Shown in pieces: positions 26,415-33,991 of a stretch of DNA of 40,408 bases. The notes below the pieces were generated by a model. It saw nothing but the letters and a program-made list of their open reading frames with translations, searched no databases and was not told the DNA's origin. The first letter of the stretch is position 1. Every line of letters begins with the position of its first letter. Made by a program: the position numbers and the translations under genes. The stretch is from Clostridium puniceum. GTDB lineage: Bacteria; Bacillota; Clostridia; Clostridiales; Clostridiaceae. The DNA lies in assembly GCF_002006345.1 (NCBI RefSeq), contig NZ_LZZM01000199.1:1-40408 (forward strand), read 5' to 3'.

Positions 26415-28712
26415 TTAACCGTTCATAATTGAACTTTCTTTTAATTTTTCAATATATTTTCTTCTCTTTTTGCTTGTAGTTTTTTTAAATAATATTCCTA
26501 TAACAATGGATATTATCATAAATATGCATAAAACAATACTATCCTTAATTAATATTGAATAAACTATTCCTGCCATTACTTGCCTTACTCCGCTTATAGC
26601 ATAAGTAAAGGGAAGCAATGGAAACAACTTTTGAAAAATTGACGGATTAACTTCTATAGGAAAGTTACCACTAGTTCCTGCTACCTGTATTACCAGTAAA
26701 ATAACTCCCATTACTATTCCTCCATGTCCTAAAACACTAACAGCTGTATAAATAATGACTGTAAATACTATACTTACAAATATAGAATACAACACAAACA
26801 TTGTAGGATGAACAGCATAGGCGTGAAATATAAATAACGCCCCCGTACTAGCTACTATCGCTTGTCCTAATCCTATAACCAAAAACAATAACATTTTTCC
26901 AAAGTATATCTCATTATGATTTAATTTTTTTTCATCTTCAAAAGAATGTGCTTCTGTTCCAAGTATAATTGAAAGCATATATCCTCCAATCCAAAGACAA
27001 AGAACTGTATAAAATGGTGTAACTGTTGAACCATAATTAGGCCATGAAAATAATCTATTATCTTGAATTTCAACTGGACTGGCAAAAAAATCACTTTGTA
27101 CTTCCCAATCATTGGTTATCATATCTAATAATTCATCAATATCTTCTTTATTATCAATCTTTTTAAGCCTTTGAGCTAATTCATGAACATTATTTTTAAT
27201 CTCAGGAAACTTTTCCTTCAATTTATTTAACTCATCATTAGATAAACTTGCTGTATTGGCAAAAGTATTTAATAACTGTTGGACATCTGGTAAAATATCT
27301 TTCGCTTGAGCTCCTAAATTCAATCCTCCATCTGAAATTTCTCTAGCTGAATCTAAACTATTATTAATAGTTGGAATAATTTCTGAATCATAATGATCTA
27401 AAATATCAGAAACTAAAGTATGAGCATCATCTAAAACTTTTCTTGTATCTGTAAGATTTTGAGTATGTAGTCTTTCTCCATTATCTAATTTAGCAATTTT
27501 TTCATCAGTCCTGTTAATCAACACATCAAGTCTTTCATTAATAGTATCTAATCTATCTATTACTTTGGAAATTTCTTTACTTTCTTCTTTTAAAGCATTT
27601 TGAGCATTTTTTAATGATTTAACCTGCTTATCAATACTTTTTTGTACTTTCGCTATTTGCTCTGAACTTTGAAGTGATTCATCAATTGATGGGTTTGGAA
27701 TTTCTACCTCACTAGCTGCCTTCATAGCTTTCTTTATTCTTTCCAACTTAGATTTAGCATCCTCAATACTTGTCTTTGTAGCTTTAGCAGAATCTGATAT
27801 CTGTAATAATGTCTTTTTAGCTACTTCTGGTAAAATCTTTTCGTCAAGATTTTGAAGTACTACACTAGAAGTATCAAGTAGATTTTCAGCATTAGTCAAA
27901 TCTTCTTTTATTTTTGGTGTATCGTAGTCTAAATCACCCTGAGTTTCATCTATGTAACTTTGAGTTTTATTTAAAAATTCTGTTGTTGAATCAATAGTAT
28001 CTGATGCTATTGGTATAATTTCATTTCCCTTTTCCAATAATTCTGAAATACTTATTGTTCCATTAATAGCCTCATCTAATAATACTTCAAGTTCTGGCAT
28101 ATTATCATCCAATTCATAAACTGAATCAAATATATTTCTAAGCTCTGGTCTATTATTTTGTATATCTATCCCGATTTCATCACTTGCTCTAAACAATATT
28201 CCTGAAACAGTTTTTATTATATTATCATCTAATTGACTTCGAAGTGTTTTTACCCCTGCATCTGTCATTTTAGGTGCTATTGCATTTATTTTTTCATTTA
28301 CTGTATATATTAATTTAGGTTTTACAATTTCCTTTTTTGTTATTGTTGTAACATTTTCTGAAAAATCTTCTGGAATTTCAATTGTTGCATAATATTTTTC
28401 CAATAATAAATCTTGTCTTGCAGTTTCTTTATCATCTAAAAAGACCCATCCTAATTTTTCATTATCCTGCAATTTTTCAACTAGTTCATTTCCCAAATTT
28501 ATATCTTTTTCTTTATATACAGTTCCTTTATCTTCATTAATAATTGCTATCTTTATCCCACTAGTATTTGAATATGGATCCCATGATGCATATATATTTA
28601 TCAAAGAATATAAAGACGGTATTACTATTAATGCTAGTACGACAATTGTTGCAGCCCAATTAGTGAATATATTTTTTATATCTCTGGTAAAAATCTTTAT
28701 TACATTCTTCAT
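26415..28712 (-). CDS. YhgE/Pip family membrane protein (copy 1)
   Basis: 765 residues with the same architecture: N-terminal helix, IYASWDPYSNTSGIKIAIINEDKGTV, a central coiled-coil region with Asp/Glu/Lys/Ser-rich heptads, and the C-terminal ABC-2-like block (LFSWPNYGSTVTPFYTVLCLWIGG, then helices to about 750). It arose with copy 2 by tandem duplication; the membrane ends are better conserved than the coiled coil. The two could form a heterodimer. The leader upstream (28713-28898) is strongly structured, and a palindrome overlaps the promoter, suggesting two layers of control. Confidence 0.88.
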   Translation of the reverse strand: MKNVIKIFTRDIKNIFTNWAATIVVLALIVIPSLYSLINIYASWDPYSNTSGIKIAIINEDKGTVYKEKDINLGNELVEKLQDNEKLGWVFLDDKETARQDLLLEKYYATIEIPEDFSENVTTITKKEIVKPKLIYTVNEKINAIAPKMTDAGVKTLRSQLDDNIIKTVSGILFRASDEIGIDIQNNRPELRNIFDSVYELDDNMPELEVLLDEAINGTISISELLEKGNEIIPIASDTIDSTTEFLNKTQSYIDETQGDLDYDTPKIKEDLTNAENLLDTSSVVLQNLDEKILPEVAKKTLLQISDSAKATKTSIEDAKSKLERIKKAMKAASEVEIPNPSIDESLQSSEQIAKVQKSIDKQVKSLKNAQNALKEESKEISKVIDRLDTINERLDVLINRTDEKIAKLDNGERLHTQNLTDTRKVLDDAHTLVSDILDHYDSEIIPTINNSLDSAREISDGGLNLGAQAKDILPDVQQLLNTFANTASLSNDELNKLKEKFPEIKNNVHELAQRLKKIDNKEDIDELLDMITNDWEVQSDFFASPVEIQDNRLFSWPNYGSTVTPFYTVLCLWIGGYMLSIILGTEAHSFEDEKKLNHNEIYFGKMLLFLVIGLGQAIVASTGALFIFHAYAVHPTMFVLYSIFVSIVFTVIIYTAVSVLGHGGIVMGVILLVIQVAGTSGNFPIEVNPSIFQKLFPLLPFTYAISGVRQVMAGIVYSILIKDSIVLCIFMIISIVIGILFKKTTSKKRRKYIEKLKESSIMNG

Positions 28713-28898
28713 TTATCTACTACCTCTATTAGAAAATTATTTATCTGATGTCTAGCTGTTCTAACACTTTTATCCTTTAGATAGATAGAAATTAATAACA
28801 GCACAGCCTTAGACCAGGCCACCCTTAAGAGTACATTGTGTATCTTTAGGGTATAATTCAGGTAGAGTCTAAAACTCCATCTGAAAAGTTTCACTTTA
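28713..28898 (-). promoter_or_regulatory. Structured 5' leader of the YhgE/Pip operon (candidate riboswitch or attenuator)
   Basis: On the minus strand three consecutive hairpins: TCAGATGGAGT / ACTCTACCTGA (11 bp, one mismatch); ACCCTAAAGATAC / GTACTCTTAAGGGT (about 12 bp with bulges); and GGCCT / AGGCT. They are more GC-rich than the surrounding spacer. A 61-codon frame runs through it and overlaps the next ATG by four bases, but its sequence looks like translated RNA structure. I cannot match it to a known riboswitch class. Confidence 0.45.
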
Positions 28899-28905
28899 TT
28901 TATAG

Positions 28906-28940
28906 ATTATATCACATAAAAATGACTATGAGTCATTTTT
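28906..28940 (-). promoter_or_regulatory. Promoter with overlapping palindromic operator
   Basis: Minus-strand TATAAT (28911-28906) lies about 19 bases from a perfect 10-bp inverted repeat, AAAAATGACT / AGTCATTTTT (28918-28927 / 28931-28940), that covers the -35 position. This is the layout of a TetR-type operator. No TetR gene is in the window, so the regulator is unknown. It could also act as a plus-strand terminator. Confidence 0.5.
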
Positions 28941-29599
28941 ATATTAATATTCATATAAATTTTATATTAATATGTTTGTGTTTTAATTTTTATCCATAAA
29001 TTTGAAATTTTTAATAACTCTACATACTAAAGGACTATCAGAAAATTCATCTATTTTAATTAGACAAAATATTTGATAGCCTCTCTAATCCTAAACGTTA
29101 AAAATATGAATATATGCTGTGTTTTTCAATATTTGTGTTATATATTTCTTGATTAAAAGCTGCCATAATTCTAATTTTTCTCATTCTGTTTTTATACACT
29201 TACTTTCTAAATCTAAATTTAATTATCCCTTTAGGTTTTAAAAATTCTATAATTCTCTATAAATCAAAAAAACCTATCATAAATCTGGGAAGGTTTAAAA
29301 ATACTATTTTCATACATTGCAACACAACACAATAAACACTCAGACTATGTTATAATAATCCATACCATTTACGGTATCCTATAATAAAATCCTCATTTTG
29401 TAAATGTAAAATCCAATTAATTTTATATTCAGCACATAGGGAGTACCATTTTACCTATAGAGCTTCTTAATCTAATATTTGAAGATTTATATAATTTGTA
29501 ATAATGATTATAATTACCATTAAATTGAGATACACAATCTATAAAAAATATTAACTTAACGAAAAGAGGTGGCACCAAACTTTAAAAATAGAAGGTGCA
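28941..29599. other. Non-coding, AT-rich stretch
   Basis: No gene found. Minor inverted repeats only (for example AAACCT/AGGTTT near 29270-29297). The last 40 bases contain AGAGGTGGCACC followed by GGTGC, a small hairpin with a T-box-like string, and the ribosome site of the truncated methyltransferase. Confidence 0.4.
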
Positions 29600-29698
29600 A
29601 TGAAAATGAGAGAACCAAAATCTAATTGGTATAAGAGTATATGGTCTTTTGACATTAAAATATTACTTTACCAGTTCATCACAAATCTGTTCACATAA
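29600..29698 (+). pseudogene. Truncated class I methyltransferase, N-terminal fragment
   Basis: After a good ribosome site (AGAAGGTG), the frame reads MKMREPKSNWYKSIWSFDIK and then changes to unrelated sequence, ending at 29696-29698. The WY..IWS.DIK start is, to my recollection, typical of a family of SAM-dependent methyltransferases that continue with a segment not found here. From about 29660 the DNA is the reversed 3' end of the next gene, so the original gene was cut by a rearrangement. The family assignment from 20 residues is tentative; the abrupt end is clear. Confidence 0.5.
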
Positions 29699-30061
29699 CT
29701 TAGAAGTATTAGCACTAACCTTCCATTGTAAAGAAACGGTCTCTTTTACCACTTTCAATATAAAATTATTATCTGCTTCCTCATCTATTGTAATATATTC
29801 AGATTCTGTAGCATGAATAAATTCCTTCCACTCTCTTATTATTTTATCATGTTTATTTTTAACTAAATCAGGAACTTCAATGCTTTTTAGTAGGCTTAAA
29901 CACTCTCGGTATTTTTCCACACCTTTATATCCCAGTTCAATACAAACTTTAGGATTTGAAATCATTTCTTTATTATAATAAAAACATTCTTTTGATGAAG
30001 AAATAATTTTGTCTCCTATTTCATCCATATTTGTAGCATATATAATATATTTTTCATCCAT
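29663..30061 (-). CDS. Unrecognised 132-residue protein
   Basis: A soluble, mostly helical, acidic protein without signal peptide or membrane segment. AGGGTG upstream supports the start at 30061. Sequence features are a Cys in the middle (KVCIELGYKGVEKYRECLSLL) and two Cys near the C-terminus (KLCEQICDELVK). No family comes to mind. Its 3' end overlaps the cut methyltransferase fragment on the other strand, so it probably arrived with the rearrangement. It lies to the left of the tRNA fragment, i.e. just outside the predicted island. Confidence 0.6.
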   Translation of the reverse strand: MDEKYIIYATNMDEIGDKIISSSKECFYYNKEMISNPKVCIELGYKGVEKYRECLSLLKSIEVPDLVKNKHDKIIREWKEFIHATESEYITIDEEADNNFILKVVKETVSLQWKVSANTSKLCEQICDELVK

Positions 30062-30440
30062 CCTCTCACACCCTACATAATTAAATTTCTTCTCTTTCTT
30101 CTAATTTGGTTATATATACCATTTTTTTATTTCTCGGATAATTTGTTTATTATATCTATAATTTCACTTTTAATAATTCCTTCGTTAAGGTCAACCATTC
30201 TCTTATTTCAAGCAAGTTCTTCTTCACATTTTCATCACCCTTCATATAATTAATTATACACAAATGTGTAAATACATTCTATAAATATAAACAAATGTAT
30301 ATTATATATATTGTAAATATACATAATCCATCTCACTTTCGTAATAGTATCGTTTTAAACCTCTAAAATAAGTATTAATTGTTATATATTCATCGTAGAT
30401 TTATTGGTCATTTCAGTCTTTTCATTACTTTAGAATTTCC
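30062..30440. other. Spacer without a recognised gene
   Basis: Contains only very short minus-strand frames (such as a 23-codon frame reading MVDLNEGIIKSEIIDIINK, around 30137-30208) and repeated ACAAATGT strings near 30260-30295. I would not call a gene. Confidence 0.35.
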
Positions 30441-30444
30441 TAGC

Positions 30445-30502
30445 ACACGTTTAGTTATAAAAAATAACACACGTTTAGCTATTTTTTCATAACTAAACGT
30501 GT
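30445..30502. terminator. Triple-repeat hairpin, probable bidirectional terminator
   Basis: Three copies of a 14-base unit: ACACGTTTAGTTAT (30445-30458), ACACGTTTAGCTAT (30469-30482) and an inverted copy ATAACTAAACGTGT (30489-30502). The third can pair with either of the first two, giving alternative hairpins. T-runs follow on the minus strand. Confidence 0.55.
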
Positions 30503-30566
30503 ATTATATATAATTCTTGCGTTAAGTCCCCAAAATAGAGAAATCAACGAAGTTCTATTCGGTTTT

Positions 30567-30617
30567 TGGTGCAGGTGACGGGACTTGAACCCGTTACCAT
30601 TGCATTATGGTAACTAA
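30567..30617 (-). tRNA. Detached 3' end of a tRNA gene (probably Leu), integration scar
   Basis: On the minus strand the T arm ACGGG-TTCAAGT-CCCGT (30594-30578) is followed by acceptor half CACCTGC, discriminator A and encoded CCA (30567-30569). Upstream, TTACCAT/ATGGTAA could be a long variable arm. The matching 5' acceptor strand GCAGGTG is absent from the preceding bases, so this is not a whole tRNA. The acceptor sequence and A discriminator fit a leucine tRNA. This is the standard product of integration at a tRNA 3' end: chromosome to the left, inserted element to the right. Confidence 0.8.
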
Positions 30618-30648
30618 GTATTTTTGCAATCTCGATTTTTCTTTTATT

Positions 30649-30678
30649 AAGGGGTATATCAATTTTGATATACCCCTT
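30649..30678. repeat. Perfect 14-bp inverted repeat beside the tRNA scar
   Basis: AAGGGGTATATCAA (30649-30662) / TTGATATACCCCTT (30665-30678) with a 2-base loop. There is no real T-run on either side, so it may be a recombinase or regulator site as well as the transcription end of the next gene. Confidence 0.55.
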
Positions 30679-30739
30679 ATTCATTACCGAATAGTATCAT
30701 ATACAATATAGATTTATTCTTTGTATGTCAAATTGGATG

Positions 30740-31042
30740 TCAACAAATAACATCTGAAGGCTTTAAATTCAATACATTACAGATTATAATAGCTTTGGAT
30801 AACTTGATTTTTGAAAATGGAAAATATATCATAAATATTAATTTTAATATATTTATATCTGTACTTTTTGATAAAATAATAATATTCAGATTGTTACCAT
30901 TTATATATCTTTTAATATTATTTTTTATTGTTCTTTGAGTTATTTGTAAAACATCTTTATCTTCCTTTTTCTTTGCATTAATATTCAATATTTTTTCTTT
31001 CATGGTATACTCTTCATTATTTTCATAAGTTTTTATTCCCAT
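30740..31042 (-). CDS. Unrecognised island protein
   Basis: From the ATG at 31042 (GAGGGAGAG upstream), 100 residues. Basic, Asn/Lys/Ile-rich, with an amphipathic helical C-terminus ending KAIIICNVLNLKPSDVIC, which faintly recalls the last helix of small XRE-type DNA-binding proteins. It is divergent from the XRE regulator at 31261, with two palindromes in the shared spacer. That is a typical lysogeny-like or regulator/target arrangement. Function unknown. Confidence 0.55.
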   Translation of the reverse strand: MGIKTYENNEEYTMKEKILNINAKKKEDKDVLQITQRTIKNNIKRYINGNNLNIIILSKSTDINILKLIFMIYFPFSKIKLSKAIIICNVLNLKPSDVIC

Positions 31043-31114
31043 AACACACACTCTCCCTCTCGTTTCTAATTTTATAGTCTTTTGTATTTCCTTTATTGTT
31101 TAATTATTGTAATT

Positions 31115-31139
31115 ATTTTATCATGATTACTGATAAAAT
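31115..31139. promoter_or_regulatory. Candidate operator palindrome 1
   Basis: ATTTTATCA / TGATAAAAT, 9-bp arms with 7-base spacing, in the spacer between divergent genes, one of which is an XRE regulator. Confidence 0.45.
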
Positions 31140-31189
31140 GCAAACATCCGTTCTCATGTTCCAAGTCATTTTATTTCATATTTTGTAAT

Positions 31190-31210
31190 TTTGCTATCTT
31201 TAGTAGCAAA
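31190..31210. promoter_or_regulatory. Candidate operator palindrome 2
   Basis: TTTGCTA / TAGCAAA, 7-bp arms with 7-base spacing, 51 bases before the XRE start codon; likely to overlap the promoter. Confidence 0.45.
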
Positions 31211-31260
31211 TCAATACAATTTATAGATCCATTGCTAAAATTGTCTTGAGGTGATTAATA

Positions 31261-31479
31261 ATGTTATCTACAAGACTTACATTTCTTCGGAAAGAACAAA
31301 TGCTAACCCAAGAAGAACTTTCCAAGAAACTTAAAATTACACGTTCTGCTTATTCTCATTATGAATCTGGATTTCATGAACCACCAATCTCTGTTTTGGT
31401 GTTATTGGCAGATTTTTATGATGTAAACACAGATTTTCTACTCGGTAGAACTAACATTAGAAAGCCTTATCCCAAATAA
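31261..31479 (+). CDS. XRE-family (Cro/CI) transcriptional regulator
   Basis: 72 residues, essentially a single helix-turn-helix domain: RLTFLRKEQMLTQEELSKKLKITRSAYSHYESG (about 5-37), followed by the family's usual PPISVLVLLADFYDVNTDFLLGRT. The start follows GAGGTGATTA. Probably a repressor that binds the palindromes in the divergent spacer and controls its own and the neighbouring transcript. It resembles prophage or ICE repressors and sits just inside the predicted island boundary. Closed by its own terminator. Confidence 0.9.
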   Translation: MLSTRLTFLRKEQMLTQEELSKKLKITRSAYSHYESGFHEPPISVLVLLADFYDVNTDFLLGRTNIRKPYPK

Positions 31480-31482
31480 TGA

Positions 31483-31513
31483 GACCGAAATGATTTGATT
31501 TCAGGTCTTTTTT
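31483..31513 (+). terminator. Terminator of the XRE gene
   Basis: GACC-GAAAT / ATTTC-AGGTC stem (31483-31507) with a small bulge, then six T. Confidence 0.75.
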
Positions 31514-31604
31514 GTTTGATTTTCTAATATTAATCCTCTAATACTTCTTTTGTCACCCCATAGTTTATAAAGTACATTCTTAATTAATTTCGGGAATCTT
31601 AATA

Positions 31605-31748
31605 TTATTTTTTCCTCTCTTTCATATCCTTTACTATATATTTATCCAATTCTCGACTTATCTTTAAAGCTTCTGGAGAATCTCTTCCATAGTTTTCAAT
31701 TGCTTCATGTAATTTATCCCTAAGTATTTCTATTTTATTTTCTTCCAT
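31605..31748 (-). CDS. Spo0E-like phosphatase family protein
   Basis: 47 residues beginning MEENKIEILRDKLHEAIENYGRD. The family motif appears as SRELDKYIV near residues 33-41 (S-x-x-L-D), typical of Spo0E/YisI/YnzD. The start at 31746-31748 is chosen because AAGGAGG lies seven bases upstream; the longer open frame (91 codons) adds residues unlike the family and has no ribosome site. It may dephosphorylate Spo0A~P and restrain sporulation. Carriage of such a gene on an island would benefit the element by delaying spore entry, an inference. Confidence 0.85.
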   Translation of the reverse strand: MEENKIEILRDKLHEAIENYGRDSPEALKISRELDKYIVKDMKERKK

Positions 31749-32204
31749 ATGTTGCCTCCTTAAATTAAAGAAGGTTGATGCACCAACATAATCTATTTTT
31801 CTGTACAAAATAATTTTAACACCTAAAGAACTTGAATGCGAGGAAAGTTTCGACAAATTTGGCATTCGTTTTTTAGACAAAAAAAGCTAATAAATCAGAT
31901 ATTTTATAATTATTAGGTCTAATGTTTGAAAACAATCACATTTCATGTAGAAAAACTAAAATACAGAAAATTATTTATAACAAAAATTAAGTCTTTTTTA
32001 ACTTTATTTAATAACCATGTATATTTGCCTTGAAAATTTCTTATAATATATTGGATTAGTGTTTGATTATTTTAGAATCAATCTTATTTGTATTATTATA
32101 AAAAACGACAAATATTATTATCATTTCTTGTCTAATATGAGTCTTTAAACTGATATTAACAAGCTTTTTTGTTAAATAAAGTAACTATTTTATGCGAGGT
32201 ACTT
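31749..32204. other. Intergenic, nothing recognised
   Basis: AT-rich spacer between the divergent Spo0E-like and XRE/RHH genes; must hold both promoters. No gene. Confidence 0.4.
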
Positions 32205-32540
32205 ATGATAAAAGAACAAAGGAAGAAAAAGGGATTAACTCAACTAGAATTAGCAAAAAAAATTGGAGTTGATTTTAGCTATTTATCTAAATTAGAAAAC
32301 CATCCTAATTCTCAAAAACCATCGCTTGATTTAATATTAAAACTATCTGATGAACTTGACTTAGATATTGGTCAACTTCTTACTTTATTTTTTGGTTCCA
32401 ATGATAAAAATTATGATACTTTAGTAACTTGTACTTTCAAAAAAAGAACTTACAATAAACTTGTCCGAGATGCTAAACTTCAAGATACTTCTATAAGCAA
32501 CTTTGTATTAAATATAGTGGATGAACACTATAAAAAATAG
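32205..32540 (+). CDS. XRE helix-turn-helix regulator with C-terminal ribbon-helix-helix-like domain
   Basis: 111 residues from the ATG at 32205, preceded by GCGAGG. The N-terminal XRE domain (about 1-65) reads IKEQRKKKGLTQLELAKKIGVDFSYLSKLEN. The last 40 residues, TLVTCTFKKRTYNKLVRDAKLQDTSISNFVLNIVDEHYKK, fit the Arc/CopG pattern: a short beta strand, then two helices. Two different DNA-binding folds in one small protein are uncommon. It could be an antitoxin or an element regulator; no toxin-like partner is obvious. A strong terminator follows directly. Confidence 0.8.
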   Translation: MIKEQRKKKGLTQLELAKKIGVDFSYLSKLENHPNSQKPSLDLILKLSDELDLDIGQLLTLFFGSNDKNYDTLVTCTFKKRTYNKLVRDAKLQDTSISNFVLNIVDEHYKK

Positions 32541-32567
32541 AGCTAGGAATTTATATCCTAGCTTTTA
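32541..32567 (+). terminator. Terminator between convergent genes
   Basis: AGCTAGGA / TCCTAGCT (32541-32548 / 32556-32563) with a T-rich tail. Confidence 0.85.
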
Positions 32568-33335
32568 TCTTGAAAATGTATTTAATTTTGATTTATATTT
32601 CCCGCTTTGCAGTTCAAAAGATAATATCCCTTGATTTTCTCCATTTTTGTCATTTACGAAAATAATTATTTTATTTATGCCAATTTCTTTCATTCTAGTT
32701 TCATTATCTAATGTTAATTTTGCACATTCATAATATGTATCATCTAAATTATTTAATAATGTCATATTAATATTCATTTGCTTTGTTTTATCTTTTCCAC
32801 TTATATCTTTAACTTTCATACTTTGATAACTACTTTCTATTTCCTTCATAAAATCTGCATATGTTTTGTTATTTTCTTCAATTTGTTTTTTGTTTTCTTC
32901 AATAAATTTTGTTCTTTCATTTCTTATTCTTTCAATATCGCTTTTTATAGCTGTTTTCCCTTCATCATTAAATGAATCGTATGTATCTTCTAATTTTTCA
33001 AACATATCAAATTCATCACTAGTAAAATCTTCATAATGTTTATCTAATACTTTCTTTTCTTCAGTTGTTGGTTTATAACCAATATTTGAAGCTTGTTTTT
33101 GTTCTTCAACAACTTTTCTAGCTTGCACTTCTTCTTTTGCAGAATTAATAGACATATCATGAGTAAAAACTAATATTAACAACAATGCAAGAGATGCTAC
33201 ACCATAATATCCCAATACCCTTTTTCTTGTCTTCTTTTCGTATTCTCCCCACCAAATTACGTTGCTGGGTTCTATAATTCCTACACATAAAAAAATAATA
33301 ACTATAACAAATAGTGCCATCATAGAAACATACAT
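32565..33335 (-). CDS. Unrecognised membrane protein with two helices and a coiled coil
   Basis: 256 residues. Two N-terminal membrane helices (about 3-21 and 44-59) with a short Trp-rich loop (VIWWGEYEKKTRK) are followed by a long charged helical region (about 65-175, IRNERTKFIEENKKQIEENN) and a beta-rich C-terminus. No family recognised. AAGGGGGA precedes the start, and the transcript should begin at the promoter within the 300-bp repeat copy just upstream (-10 at 33368-33373). It shares that upstream module with the zinc-ribbon membrane protein at 33992. Confidence 0.65.
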   Translation of the reverse strand: MYVSMMALFVIVIIFLCVGIIEPSNVIWWGEYEKKTRKRVLGYYGVASLALLLILVFTHDMSINSAKEEVQARKVVEEQKQASNIGYKPTTEEKKVLDKHYEDFTSDEFDMFEKLEDTYDSFNDEGKTAIKSDIERIRNERTKFIEENKKQIEENNKTYADFMKEIESSYQSMKVKDISGKDKTKQMNINMTLLNNLDDTYYECAKLTLDNETRMKEIGINKIIIFVNDKNGENQGILSFELQSGKYKSKLNTFSR

Positions 33336-33367
33336 TCATATTCTCCCCCTTAACTCTCTATAAGACA

Positions 33368-33395
33368 ATTGTATATTATTAGAAACTTTTGTCAA
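33368..33395 (-). promoter_or_regulatory. Sigma-A promoter in repeat copy 1
   Basis: Minus-strand TTGACA (33395-33390), 16-base spacer, TACAAT (33373-33368), about 25 bases before the gene starting at 33335. The identical sequence occurs in copy 2. Confidence 0.75.
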
Positions 33396-33523
33396 TAATA
33401 CTATTGTGTTCGTAACATTCCTTTATATTTAAGCAAAGAGATAGTATTTTTAATCAAATCACCCAAATACTATCTCTTTCTTTATGAATTTATATATGTT
33501 AAAATTATATTGCAAAATGGACT

Positions 33524-33548
33524 GGTGGAGCTTCGGCTCTGCCTTTTT
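33524..33548 (+). terminator. Plus-strand terminator in repeat copy 1
   Basis: GGTGGAGC / GCTCTGCC: eight pairs including two G-U, UUCG tetraloop, then five T. The G-U pairs work only in the plus-strand RNA. Confidence 0.7.
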
Positions 33549-33656
33549 CATTTGGACAAAAAAATACAGCCAAATTAATGACTGCATCTTTTTGGTTTAG
33601 TAGTCCGTGTTAATCAGAAGCTTTTCTTTATCCATACCATATCCCTACATATAATA

Positions 33657-33874
33657 TATATGATATTGCTATTCAAAATATTCAATAACTATTTTATTAA
33701 AAGTAGCACTTTTCCAATAGATTTATATAATATATAGTATAGAGATTCTTTTTTGGCTTACGAATTTAAGAATGAATACAATACTGTGTAACACTTTTTA
33801 TGTTCATAATTAGGTATCCTATTTAATATAATATCATTTATCAATCTTTTATATTTATACTCTAAATGTACTAA
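33657..33874. other. Spacer without gene
   Basis: AT-rich stretch between repeat copy 1 and the terminator at 33875. No frame; could contain a small RNA ending at that terminator. Confidence 0.35.
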
Positions 33875-33915
33875 AGCGGCAGTTAAATTACTTCTCCATC
33901 TGCCGCTCTTTTTTT
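33875..33915 (+). terminator. Strong terminator
   Basis: AGCGGCAG (33875-33882) / CTGCCGCT (33900-33907), then C and seven T on the plus strand. It could end a plus-strand small RNA, and weakly also the minus-strand gene ending at 33992. Confidence 0.8.
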
Positions 33916-33991
33916 ATCTCATTTTTTATGTAAGTATATTATCTCTATAAATTAATAACATAATTGTAGTCATATACTGATAAAACTAATA

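Larger units (their letters stand above)
33359..33656. repeat. 300-bp non-coding direct repeat, copy 1 (terminators plus promoter)
   Basis: Nearly identical to 34319-34617, at an offset of 960 bases. Contents from the left: minus-strand promoter; a 14-bp hairpin AAGAGATAGTATTT / AAATACTATCTCTT; GGTGGAGC-TTCG-GCTCTGCC followed by five T on the plus strand; and a CAG/CTG hairpin followed by T-runs. It separates transcription units and supplies a promoter to the gene on its left. Confidence 0.85.

Noticed and set aside
28709..28894. 61-codon minus-strand frame overlapping the next ATG by four bases
   Set aside because: Its DNA is dominated by three hairpins, it lacks a ribosome site and a recognisable protein pattern; treated as structured leader.
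29560..29600. T-box-like string AGAGGTGGCACC on the plus strand
   Set aside because: No stem I, specifier loop or AGTA bulge could be found upstream, and the conserved CGCG end of the T-box is missing.
30567..30617. Complete tRNA gene
   Set aside because: Only the T arm and 3' acceptor half are present; the 5' acceptor strand and D arm are absent upstream on the minus strand.
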